Assembly: GCA_036346395.1 (NCBI GenBank)
Contig: CM070615.1
Location: 1,865,534 to 1,929,533 of the forward strand
Source: Hsuehochloa calcarea
Lineage: Eukaryota > Streptophyta > Magnoliopsida > Poales > Poaceae
Direction: 5' to 3'
DNA length: 64,000 nt
Shown: positions 36,493 through 46,938 of the stretch, one piece after another
How positions within the stretch are numbered: the first letter of the stretch is position 1
Layout: each line of letters opens with the position of its first letter
Notes under the pieces: model-generated
The model's database searches: none
Told to the model about the DNA's origin: nothing
Seen by the model: only the letters and a program-made list of their open reading frames with translations
Made by a program: the position numbers and the translations under genes

Positions 36493-39189
36493 ATGGCGAC
36501 TGATAAATATTCAACTAAGCCACATATTTTTGATGGAGTCGATTTTGCCTATTGGAAGGCTCGAATGCAGGCTTATATCGAGGCTCAAGGGCACGCTATT
36601 TGGCTTAAGGTAAAAAATCCTTATGTCGTGTCAGCCGATGACGATATGATCACTCCAGATGTGGAGGCCAACAGCAAGGCTCGAAATTTTTTGATCCAAG
36701 GCCTTAGTCGATCTGAGTTTGAGCGTGTTGCTCATTGCGGTCTGCTCATGAGATCTGGCGGACTCTTTGTGATTATCACGAGGGGTCCACTGCGATCAAG
36801 GAGGTGAGACAGAACCAGCTGAAGAAAGTATACTCTAAGATCGAGCAAAGGCACGGGAGTCTTTAGACGAGTGTGGGAAGATTTTCTAAGATTCTTCATG
36901 ATCTCCATATTGTTGACTGGCCTTTTCGAGTCGGAAAATGCACGCCGACTTTGGGTGCACTTGATGTGAAGGTGCGGGAATGAAGATCACTTCCATCAAT
37001 GACAACACTGTCATGAGTGAGCTTACCATGGATAAGCTATACTCGAGGTTGAAGACGTATGAGATTGATTTTATCTCGCGTCTCCCCAAGACAAAGTCGA
37101 TGGCGTTAGTGGTCGACAAATCCAAGGGTTGTTCTTCTGATTCTTTCGATTGTAGCTCATCTGGTTTTTCATTATCTGCTTTGCATTCTTTGAGCGATGA
37201 GCAACTTGAGAAACTGCCCGATGATGATTTGGCCCTCCTATCCACCAAATTCATGAGAGCTTACAACAAGGTGAGGAATAGGAGAAGTGGACCTATCACA
37301 TGCTTCGAATGTGGTGAGCCAAACCACATTCGTTCCAGGTGCCCCAAGCTAAAGGGCAAGGAGGAGAAGGAGACACGAAGACATCCCCAAGAGAGGGATG
37401 CAAAACTCAAGAAGACAAACTATCGTAAGTTTGTCAGCCGGGTCCTTGCCGCTCTAGAAAATGTGAACATGAGCGATGTGGACTCGGAAACGGAGGACGA
37501 AGAGAGTGACTCCCGTGGCAAGAAGAAGGCTCATGACTTCACGGGCATGTGTTTCATGGCCAAGAACAGTCACGACAGCGACTCCTCCAACAACGAGGAT
37601 CCTTTTAGTGGTCCCGATGAGGTATGCCCTTCAATTGCTGACATGAAAAGGGCTTTGGTGCTTGCTAAACAGAAATTGCATAAGCAAGCAAAAATGATTA
37701 AGAAACAGGACATTATGATTGATAATTTGAACCTAGAAGTTGTTAGGCTCAAATCTATTAATCCTGATGATATTTGTGATTCTTGCACTGGCTTGCTTAA
37801 AGAATTGACAAGCTTGAAATCTGCTCATTCCTCTGTTGTTAATCAATTAAAAGATGCTCTTGATGAACTAGAATCTCTCAAGTCTAGTTCTGTTTGCATG
37901 GATGCCATTTCTTTTGATGTGACTGCCTTGAAAGCTATTCCTTTAACTTGCTCTAACTGTGCTTTGCTTGAATTAAAATTGGATAGCTCCTTGAAAGAAT
38001 TGCAAAAATTTGATGCTAGTCACACTTGCTCTCATTGTAAGAATAATAGGATTAAAATGCAAGAGATGACTAAAATGGTTGTTTACTCTAGAGCTGCCTC
38101 TTGTGAAAATTGTCATAAGCTTACAATTGAGATTGAAGCTTTAAATAAGACTCTGGAAGAAAAAGCTAAAATTGAAAAATCCATGTCGCTTACTGCTTCT
38201 AAGAAAGTCATTGACTCTACCTCTTGTGGTTTGAATGCTGAAGTTGAAACTATGGTTGGTCAGATTCAAGAGGCTTTTAGAGTTAAATTTAAGGAGCAGT
38301 TGAATAGGATTAAGGAATCCTATTGTGTGTCTTGTGAGGCCTTTAAAGTAGAAGTAGCTCTTCTTAAGAGTAAACGTGATGAGGCAATCAAGTCTAGAAA
38401 GTGCACTAGATGTGAGGTTTTGACTAAAGAGAATGATTACCTCAAAGTGACTCTTGAGAAGTTTTCTAGTGGGAAAAGAAACTCAACATGATTCTTGACC
38501 AATCCAAGGTGAGTGTGAAAAATAGTGTCCTAGGTTTCAATCTCCTAGAGCATTCCAAGAATCACCCACCTAAGATTGCTAGAGTTGTGAAAAGTGGTCT
38601 GTTTGAGCTAGAACCTCCTAAGCCATCCAAGGTTGTTTTCAAATCCGCAGGTTTTGCTCAAACTCTTTCTGGCAAGAAAGGTGTTTCTAGTTCTTCAGTA
38701 AAGACCTCTCAAAAGGTCAAGTACTATTGCACTTTCTGCAAGAAAGAAGGCCACACTGTTGAGTTCTGCTTCCGGAGAGCAAAAAATGAGAGAAAAGAGA
38801 GGATGAGCGCTTTGAGATCCGTTAGAGGAGTCCCTTCTCCAGCTGTAGTCTCTAGAGTTAGGCAGCCTGTTTATCGTACCACACATAGGCCTAGATTTGT
38901 AGAGAACTTTGTAGACTCTTTTGGTGGGTCTAGGCAGCATTTTGGTTTAGGATATCGTGAGGAGAGACCACGGGTAGCACCTAGACAGGGGGAGTATCGA
39001 TCTTTTGGTAGATCGTTTCGGAGAGGTCTAGGTGGTTCTCATGTGCATCCTTATGATTTTGTTCCTGATCATTTTTCTGCTGCTTTTACTGCTGTTCCCA
39101 GGCATCGTTCTTCTCAGTACTGGATTCCTAGATCATTTATCACTAACCCCAGTACTGAGGCACGGATATTTTCTGATTGTGCTTTTTAG
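36493..39189 (+). pseudogene. copia gag with two CCHC motifs and CxxC coiled-coil repeats
   Basis: The frame opens MATDKYSTKPHIFDGVDFAY, the usual start of this copia gag type, and shifts near 36800. A 503-residue frame (36980-38491) carries the zinc knuckle CFECGEPNHIRSRC near residues 108-121. It is followed by a long charged, coiled-coil-like region with six CxxC motifs (residues 266, 324, 350, 375, 449, 475). A further frame (38488-39189) has a second knuckle, CTFCKKEGHTVEFC, and an Arg-rich tail. The two frames overlap by ATGA, probably through a small indel. Gag builds the particle and packages RNA. Confidence 0.82.
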
Positions 39190-40122
39190 GTCCGTCGTGC
39201 GAGGAAGGATGACATATGGCTTGTTGACTCCGGGTGTTCTCGACATATGACCGGAGATTCTAGATGGTTCTCCTCCCTCACACGTGCATCCGGCAACGAA
39301 TTGATTACTTTTGGGGATGCTTCTACCAGGACCGTGACTGCAAAGGGCACTGTGCGCGTCAACAACAAGTTCATGCTTAAAGACGTCGCTTTGGTGAGTA
39401 AGCTGAGGTATAATCTTCTATCTGTTTCTCAGCTGCTTGATGAGGGTCTAGAAGTGAGGTTTAAAAGTGGTGAGTGTAGTGTTCTAGATTCCTCGGGTGA
39501 GCTTGTTTTTGAGATCTCAAGATTTGAGAAGATCTTTTGTGCAAATTTCTGTATTTCTTCAGCTTCCAGTCCTAGGTGTCTTGTAGCTTCTGATTCTCAT
39601 GATCTTGTCTTGTGGCATCGTAGACTTGGGCATATAGGTTTTGACCACTTGACTAGAGTCAGTTGCAAGGTTTGATTAGAGGTTTGCCTAGTCTGAAGGC
39701 TGTTAGAGATCTTGTGTGCTCGCCCTGTATACATGGTAAGATGGTGTCTGCTTCCCACCCATCTCTTACCTTGGTGATGACTGATGGACCAGGACAGCTT
39801 CTTCACTTAGACACAGTTGGTCCTTCTAGAGTTGATCGGTGGTGGGAAATGGTATGTCTTTGGTGGTTGTGGATGATTTCTCCGGTATTCATGGGTTTAT
39901 TTTCTCGCTTCTAAGGACGAAGCATTTGGATTCTTTAGAGAATTGGTCCTTAGACTTCTTTGTTGATATTCTGGAGCTCGAGAGCCATTAGGAGTGACAA
40001 TGGGATGTAATTCAAGAATTCTTTTTTTCTACCTTCAGACCGATAAGGGAATTGAGCATCGCTTTTCTTCTCCTAGAGTTCCCAATCAGAATGGTGTTGT
40101 AGAGAGGAAGAACAGGACCCTT

Positions 40123-40365
40123 TGTAATACCCCAGCCTGCTTGTAGCGTGGCCCATGTGGCCCATGAGGAGTTGTGTGGTGGGATTAGTCCCATATTACT
40201 TGTCTCAAGTGAGTTGTAGTGGTATATAATGCTGTTGGATCCAAACGTAGCACCTCGGGTTAACCCTTTTACACGGCGAGGACGAAGTGTAAGTGAGGTG
40301 CTATGTGTGTAGGGTCCGCCCCACGGTGTTTGGGCATTGAGCCGATTTTGGGTCGTGGTGTTACG
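40123..40365 (+). repeat. TRIM-like left LTR, 243 bp
   Basis: Starts TGTAATACCCCAGCC; the last base is G instead of A (GTTACG). It differs from the right copy by a handful of substitutions and 1-2 nt indels. Confidence 0.9.
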
Positions 40366-40562
40366 AGATGGTATCGAGCATCAACCTTCACGCACGCGCT
40401 GCATGGGCGCGGGCATATGGCGATGGCGCATGTGGGTCCGGAGTGGACACATGGCATGGCATATGTGTCAAGACCGACGCACGGACGTACCGAGGGGTGG
40501 TTCTGGCATTTGCCGTGTATGCGGTATGCTGCCGAGGGCGTCAGCCCTTAAGAGGGGGTGAG

Positions 40563-40805
40563 TGTAATACCCCAGCCTGCTTGTAGCGTGGCCCATGTGG
40601 CCCATGAGGAGTTGTGTGGTGGGATTAGTCCCATATTACTTGTCTCAAGTGAGTTGTAGTGGTATATAATGCTGTTGATCCAAACGTAGCACCTCCGGTT
40701 AACCTTTACACGGCGAGGACGAAAGTGTAAGTGAGGTGCTATGTGTGTGCGGGTCCGCCCCACGGTGGGCTGGGCATTGAGCCGATTTTGGGTCAGGGTG
40801 TTACA
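40563..40805 (+). repeat. TRIM-like right LTR, 243 bp
   Basis: Same length and start as the left copy, ending GGGTGTTACA beside the CCCTT duplication. Confidence 0.9.
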
Positions 40806-40967
40806 CCCTTGTAGAGATGGCTCGGACCATGTTAGATGAGCATTCTACTCCTAGGAGATTTTGGGCTGAGGTGATCTCTACCGCTTGTTATATCTCCAAT
40901 AGGGTTTTCTTGAGATCTGTGGTTGGGAAGACCTCTTATGAGCTTAGATTTGGTCATTCACCCAAAG

Positions 40968-42026
40968 TCTCTCCTCTCCAAACCCTAGAAAAAGGTGGAG
41001 GAGTCCAAATGAATGCTTAGGGGCTTTTACATCTCACCCCTTCTATTTATATGGAGAGTTAGGGTTTCACACATGGGACCCACACACACACATGGGACCC
41101 ACTCACACACATCTGTTGAAGCAATCGCCTGCTTCACCACGTGTAGGTTGATCATCGGCTCTCATCATGTCGGCAAGTCTCTCCTGTCCGAATCCCATCG
41201 GAACCTCCCAGGGACTTGCACCGACATCCGTACCGCCTGATCCAACCAGCTGCAACGAACTGCTCATTCGATCCATCTTGTCCATTCTGCACCATGCTTG
41301 AGTCACACGACCTCACCCGGCATCCATGATCGTTCTGGACCTCAGCTCTCCAAGCGTAGTTCCGATCCACCTCACCGTTGACGTCGTTGACCTGCAAGCC
41401 ACCTGCACAGCAATAGACAAACAAATCGTCTCCGGGAACAAGTTCTTCACAACTTGACCCATGTTAGTTCAACAATGCAATATGCAACAATAAAGCATTG
41501 AAATTCATACATTGCCCACATTCAAATCACAACAATGCCAAGAAGGCTAACCTCCAAGTGATTGGTGGTCTGACCGCCCCACACGGCCGGTCCGACCGAT
41601 TTCAGGCCGGTCCGATCGCTGCCACAACGGCGGTCGGACCGCCCGAAAAGACTTAGCCAAATTTTCATCTCGAAAAACCGAAACCTTCTGGAATTTTCAA
41701 ATGAATAGAACTTTTGACTGGGAGCTCCAAAAATTACGTGACCACATCCAGGAGACTCCCCTCACTAGCCTACACAACCTATTTTTGGGCTAGCCCCAAA
41801 CTCCATCAAGACCTTTGGGCGGTCGGACCGGCAAGCATCGCCGGTCGGACCGCTCCATCGCCGATCGACCGCGGCTCGACGGATCGACCGCGGCTCGACG
41901 GCCTCGACCTTGATGACTGACAAAGATCGAAGCAAACCCGAAAACGCGAGAATTTACAAACCAACAATGCCATTGCCAATTGACTCATCATCTTAAGATC
42001 ATGCACATATCCTCACGATATCCACA
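40968..42026 (-). repeat. inverted partial copia LTR
   Basis: This is the reverse complement of roughly the first 1050 bp of the LTR at 34574 (for example GGTTTGGAGAGGAG at 35596 against CTCCTCTCCAAACC at 40977). On the minus strand it starts TGTGGATATCGTGAGG at 42026. It joins the truncated integrase at about 40967, creating a long inverted repeat with a 5.3-kb loop. The same CGGTC..GACCG 12-mers are present (41566-41650, 41815-41880). Confidence 0.88.
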
Positions 42027-42853
42027 ATCTCCCCCTTGATGAACACATTGGTAATTTCCCAGAAAATGCAGTTTTACGGTTTGAAAAATAAAAATTCGCA
42101 GTTTTCGCATAAAGGCACAACTTGGTCCATAAGCATGAAAAATCCTAGGAAATGACCAAGCTGGCTTCAGAATAGTATAAGCAAGTGAGATAGGGCAATG
42201 AAAGCACAAAAGGATTTAGTTTCCAGAAAGTAGCCAAAAATCTCACTTTGGTCCATATGAAAGACAAATGTTCTATTTGACCTTTGATCATTGTGAGTCT
42301 TTTTCAATTGCAAATATAATTAGAAAAATGCAATAACACCAAGAGACTCAACTCACTAAGATCACAAATTTTCAGAAGGTTCATTTTTTTATATGAGTTC
42401 TTTTATATGAAACCAAAAGCTCCAAAACAACATTTTTTCTTCTCAATCTTTCTCCCCCTTTGACAATGAATTCATCAAGATGCATGGAAAAAGATAGAGT
42501 ATGAAGGAATGACTTTATTTTTGAACTTTAGCAAAAAGGAGCCATGACCATTATCCAAGAAGACAGTACAAGTATTACACCAAGCCATATAAAGAGTAGA
42601 AGCTATATTCAATCATGGCAAATCATGTACTGCAGAGCTAAGACCAACATAGCAATAATCTGAGATTAAATTAATTGAAACTATGAAAAGTTACTCAAAA
42701 TCATAGTTTCACCAAGGTATCCAAAAAAGAGTCAAGCCATGTCTATAAGTAAAAAGAGACTCAAAACTGGAACTGAGGACATTTTGAGCAATAAGAGATC
42801 GAATATGAAGCAATTTATTCAAGCACTTATCATTTTGAGCATTTTCCTAAAAT
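42027..42853 (-). other. 3' internal region of the inverted copia piece
   Basis: Directly beside the inverted LTR the minus strand reads GTTCATCAAGGGGGAGATTG, a copia polypurine tract in the right place. Beyond it lies AT-rich untranslated internal sequence with a second purine tract near 42451-42462 (minus-strand AAAGGGGGAGAAAG). No coding domain is seen. It ends near 42849-42853 at AAAAT, which matches the bases before the LTR at 34574. Confidence 0.65.
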
Positions 42854-43270
42854 AATTTTTTTCATTGTGCTAGATCTCAAGCCTTTCCGCGACCATCTCA
42901 AGCAAGAAGCTTAAAAGAGTGGTCTAGGTCATCCAGTAGCAGGAGGGGATCTCTTGGCCGGCAGCAGGGGATTACCAAGGGAAGGAGGCGCAACAAGAGT
43001 GCTGGCCAGAGGGGAGGATGCGCAGGGAGGGGGTGCAAGTGGCGGCCAGGGGGGAGGAAAGGAGGCACCTAGGGTTTCCCCCCTTTTAAGTGGTCGACTG
43101 CCCTCCCCCTTGGGCCTAAATGCTGTGGGCCGCGAGCCTGCAACCCAAGTTGTCTAAAATATGCAAAAAAAAAAAACCCTCTAAACTTCTTCAAATTCTA
43201 TTTTCTAATTAATTCTTTCCCCCGAATTCTTTTCTTCTTGCTTGAATAAATTTTGGGGTATTACACAGAT

Positions 43271-44623
43271 ACTTACACTTGGATGCAGTAGCTCCTATGA
43301 CTATGAGATTATTATTTTTTGAGTCCTAGACGTCATTGAGCTAGGAAGAAATGCTAGAGATTGGTAAATGAATCCAGTACGTTAAGAAATCCAGTGTGAG
43401 ATTTCTAGTATGCCACAAGGAAGCGCATCACGGAGAAATTTTCTTACATTGTTGTTAAGAAGGCCACAAGGAAGGATCAGTGGCCTCCTGCTGCCCGCAT
43501 TGCGCTCGCCAGGTAGCCAGGCAACCTCCAGATAGATATATGCACCCCGCTCGTGCCCAGCGCACAACTCACTAGGTTAGCTAATCTCCCGCGGCGCTCA
43601 TCCAGGAGGCCTCGCACACAACCTCGACCATTGCCAGTCCGACTCCCCGCGCCGCTATGTCAAAACCGGCGCTCGCCACCTAGCAGGAATGGTGGGGGAG
43701 GCAACGGAGGAGGAAGATGGGAGGAAGAGATGGGTTTGGGTCGATCCGAGATGGCGATCTATCTATTGGTCTCGACGCCGACAAACGGCGAGTGTTCTTG
43801 GTACTGCCTAAACACCTCCCCGCCGCACCGTTGCCAGCACTCGCCCGCTCCTTCAAGCTCCAATGTCGTTGTCGTATCAAAATCCCAAGATCCGCAGCCA
43901 CCTCGAGTGGAGGCGACGACGTCCGAAGAGGAGAGTCTGGCGGGATCAAATGGTAACTGGTAAGCACTCCATTGACTACACCATAGTCTACAGGAAAGAT
44001 ACGGAGATGGGGATGTGCATCCTCTTACAGCTATGCCACACAGTGTCGTAACATTAGTTCGCAACCGTTGGATCCAAACCGTAATATTAGTTTGCAGCAG
44101 TTGGATTCAAAAACAAAGGTTAAGACCGTGTATGGCACTGTTACCAGAAAAAATGTAGCATATATAAAGAACATTGTACCAAATTAGTGTGGTTGACATT
44201 GTATCGGCTATAGTTGTTGATCTAGTATGTTCTTCCTGAATCGGACGGCTCGGATCGTCGCAATGTCACGGCACTGTTTCTCTCTATCATTCCCTTTTCA
44301 ATGTCAGAGGATTTGAATCCCAAGATGGGATATATGTTGCTCCAAAGATGCCATTTTGAAAAATGCCACTGTAAAACATAAAATTGAAATTTGTCACTCT
44401 AAAACTGGGCTCTTCGAATTTTTTCTACTCTATGACACTTTTGCCCTTCTTCCTCCTGATTGGTCATCACCACCATTTCATTTGTTATGAGTTTTGTATT
44501 TATTTACTCTTTTTGATGTTGTGTCTTTTTTCGGTACTTTCGTCTGATTAGGATTCGAAGACGTGAGAGACCTCCACTTTGACCAAGCTCAAGACTACCA
44601 AGATTCTCTAGCCCTTGACCCAG
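43271..44623. other. spacer with a GC-rich gene-like patch, no gene recognised
   Basis: Pre-insertion host sequence resumes at 43271. At about 43470-43965 the DNA is GC-rich and gives overlapping open frames of 60-136 codons on both strands. None matches a family I know, and no frame is clearly favoured. It could be a decayed exon or a captured gene fragment. The rest is AT-rich and may include the unplaced start of the next LTR. Confidence 0.4.
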
Positions 44624-46384
44624 GCGAGTCAATACTTTGATCATGTTGAACTTACATTTTATGCAAATTATATTCTTTTTTTGCATGCTTTATTTTCGTA
44701 TGCAAATATATGTCAAATGATCCTAAGGTAGTTAAATGTCGATTTGATGATTAAATAATTATTATACTAATCCCTTGATAATTGAATTCCCTAATCCTTA
44801 TCACCCTAGTAATTATTTGGTAACCTACTAGCCATAGTTGTACATAAGCGTCATGCTAGTCTTGCTTAAGTACCGGGACATTAAATGTCCTAATCGTTGT
44901 CTTTTAAACATGAAAGTAGTTTTGGGTAGTCATTATGGGTAAATGACTGAAATGGTTGAGATAATTTATTTTACTCTTCTCAAAACCCTAAAACTTGCTA
45001 ATATCACATCTGGGCGGATGGAAAGAGTGGTGGGTGCCGTCGTGCACGAGAGTGGTTGGTATATGGTATAAACCACCCGGATAAATTAAGAACTTAATCT
45101 TGTTATGAGCTCCCGTGTAAAACAAGTACAATCACAAGCCTGCAAAGTGCAACTTGGCTTAGTAAATTTATTAAACCCTGGAATTTATCTCATCGGTGGT
45201 TGAGCAAGGCAGTGCAAGTAGTGGATGCGATCCAGCTTGCATGGGACACCAAGGGGAGGGTAAAGTTGCCAGCTACGCAAGTCGTAGTGGTAGACATCCT
45301 GCACAACTTATGAGACCCATCGCAAATGGGGGCAGCCCATATGGGTGAGATGACGGAAGGGGCGAGATATGTTGAAAGGTTATTGTGACGATCGCTCAAC
45401 TACATGACTACGAAATCATGTGGGGTAACGAGTATGATTGTCTTTTGTGGGTACAGTGTACAACCTCTGCAGAGTTTAAACTGTTTAAACAGCCGCACCT
45501 ATGGTCAAAGGCGGATATGAGAACTTAACTTGAGTTAGTTCTATTTCAAAAGTCTTTGTGGGTGGTATGAAAATCAGGTCGACTTATCTATCCTGATGTT
45601 TGATTTTTCCCTGGATCATCGTATCCAGTGTTGTTAACGTATGGAGATAACTCCAATCAAATTAAGTATTTTTAGAGTCTCCGATGGAGGAAAACTCTAC
45701 TGTTATTTAATATTACATTTACTCTCTTTAATAAAATACAATTTTATTAAAATACTAAGTCATAGGAATTGTGTAATTATGATAATTGAAAATATTCTTT
45801 TTGTGCAAATAAAAGAACCCGAGCCTTTCTTATTTAGCCTTGCATATTTATTATTACATCTGTTGTGTTGGCTGCGAGTACGGAAGTTGTGCTCATCCTC
45901 GCTTTTTCCCTCAAACCCTCATAAACAGGAAATTCTGAAGTTTTCGACTATTGCGAGAAACCAGGCGTCTAAAGGGCCAAGAGTTTTTGAAGCGTCTTTA
46001 GCCTTTCTAGTCTCACCTCAGTTTAGCTGACTCTGTCGGAACTTGCGTGCATCTTATATTATCTGAGTTTCTATTTGGGTAATATCAGGCGCACACGAGT
46101 TTTTCCTAGTCGCTTGCCTGTGGAGAGATGTGCTCTCACTCGTTTTACTTCCGTTGTCGCTTCCGCTACTTTTGTGATGTAATCTTTAGCATGTTCTGCT
46201 CTTATTGTGAAACTTGATTTGAAGAGGTCTATGCAAACTCTGACGAGATAAATTAATGAATGGTATAGTTTTACACTTTGTATAAAATGATTCAGTAATG
46301 TACATGTAAGTGCTATCTACTGATCTAGAAAATAGTACAGTAATTTTACAGATGATTCAGAATTAAAAAATTCGAGTCCAAACA
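44624..46384 (+). repeat. LTR of a gypsy-like element, plus orientation
   Basis: The sequence from GGCGAGTCAATACTTTGAT to the end TTCGAGTCCAAACA matches, inverted, the segment 46939-48718 almost throughout. It ends at 46384, directly next to the duplicated receptor-kinase upstream region. The left boundary is not defined because the two copies stop matching above 44624. No internal retrotransposon domain adjoins it. Confidence 0.7.
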
Positions 46385-46938
46385 CTCCGTGAATACGACT
46401 ACATCGCTGCTCGACGGCGACTACACTGACCCGATCCTCACTCTTCAAGGCTGCGATGTAAACCATGGTCAATTCATTTGAATGTTCAAATGCAAGACTG
46501 GTATATTATTTTGAATGTTCAAATGCAAGACTGGTATCAAGATTTGTCACTATATGGGCTTTTCATTGATCTTTTCCCTGGTGGTTGCAAAATCTGACTA
46601 GGAGTGCATGTGAGACTCTCGTGTGTTATAGTCATTGCATTTAAGAATCACAATGTACAGAAAGAAACCTCTGATAAGTTGAACAGTGTAGCACTCCGAA
46701 TTTGACTAGGAATGATGGTTTGCTTTCAGGATTGAGACACAAATTAAGTATAGCACGGGATATAAGTAATTGTGCAGTCATCAGAAAAACCCATCCCTTG
46801 CAAGTTGCAACCATGGCCGTCCCTGCTCTTTCTACTTTCCATGCCACTGTTTCTCTCCTCTCTTTTTTTGCTCAATTTTCAAGAGCTGCACCTCACGACA
46901 TTCTACCATTGAGATCCTCCCTTACCGTTGAAGCCCAC
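46385..46938 (+). pseudogene. receptor kinase copy C: duplicated promoter and first 42 codons
   Basis: This 554-bp block matches about 29762-30308: upstream region, start codon (46813) and signal peptide (MAVPALSTFHATVSLLSF). It breaks off at codon 42, where an LTR begins (TGTCGGGCC at 46939). It differs from copy B by a local 28-bp duplication in the upstream region (near 46480-46540) and a few substitutions. It cannot encode a receptor. Confidence 0.88.

Larger units (their letters stand above)
40123..40805 (+). mobile_element. TRIM-like miniature LTR retrotransposon, 683 bp
   Basis: Two 243-bp direct repeats (40123-40365 and 40563-40805) flank a 197-bp interior. The interior begins with a primer-binding-site-like TGGTATCGAGCA (40369-40380, offset by 3 nt) and ends with a purine tract (AAGAGGGGGTGAG). 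The element starts TGTAATACCCC and ends GGTGTTACA. It is flanked by the perfect 5-bp duplication CCCTT (40118-40122 and 40806-40810). Removing it restores the copia integrase reading frame (KNRT-LVEMART). It has no coding capacity. Size and structure fit terminal-repeat retrotransposons in miniature. Confidence 0.92.
39187..40967 (+). pseudogene. copia protease, pre-integrase and integrase N-terminal part
   Basis: DDIWLVDSGCSRHMTGDSRW (about 39208-39267) carries the copia protease DSG motif. LWHRRLGHIGFDHLTRV (about 39610-39660) is the GAG-pre-integrase/HHCC region. The integrase core is frameshifted, then reads SPRVPNQNGVVERKNRTL up to 40122. It continues at 40811 as VEMARTMLDEHSTPRRFWAE after a 683-bp TRIM-like insertion. 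At about 40967 the coding sequence stops against an inverted LTR piece. Reverse transcriptase and RNase H are missing. Confidence 0.85.
33052..43265 (-). mobile_element. gypsy-type solo LTR (minus orientation), split by a copia element
   Basis: The left end TGTAACACCC (33052) and right end GGGGTATTACA (43265) are flanked by the 5-bp duplication CAGAT (33047-33051 and 43266-43270). Only about 1.9 kb of this span belongs to the LTR (33052-34573 and about 42854-43265). The middle is a later, rearranged copia insertion. On the minus strand the LTR starts TGTAATACCCCAAAATTTAT. No internal domain of its own is seen, so it is best read as a solo LTR left by recombination. Confidence 0.78.

Noticed and set aside
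38488..38491. ATGA overlap between two gag frames as a translational coupling signal
   Set aside because: Related elements usually have one continuous gag frame, so a small indel is the simpler explanation.
40303..40586. Three overlapping open frames of 72-82 codons
   Set aside because: They span the TRIM-like LTR and interior; no codon bias or known domain.
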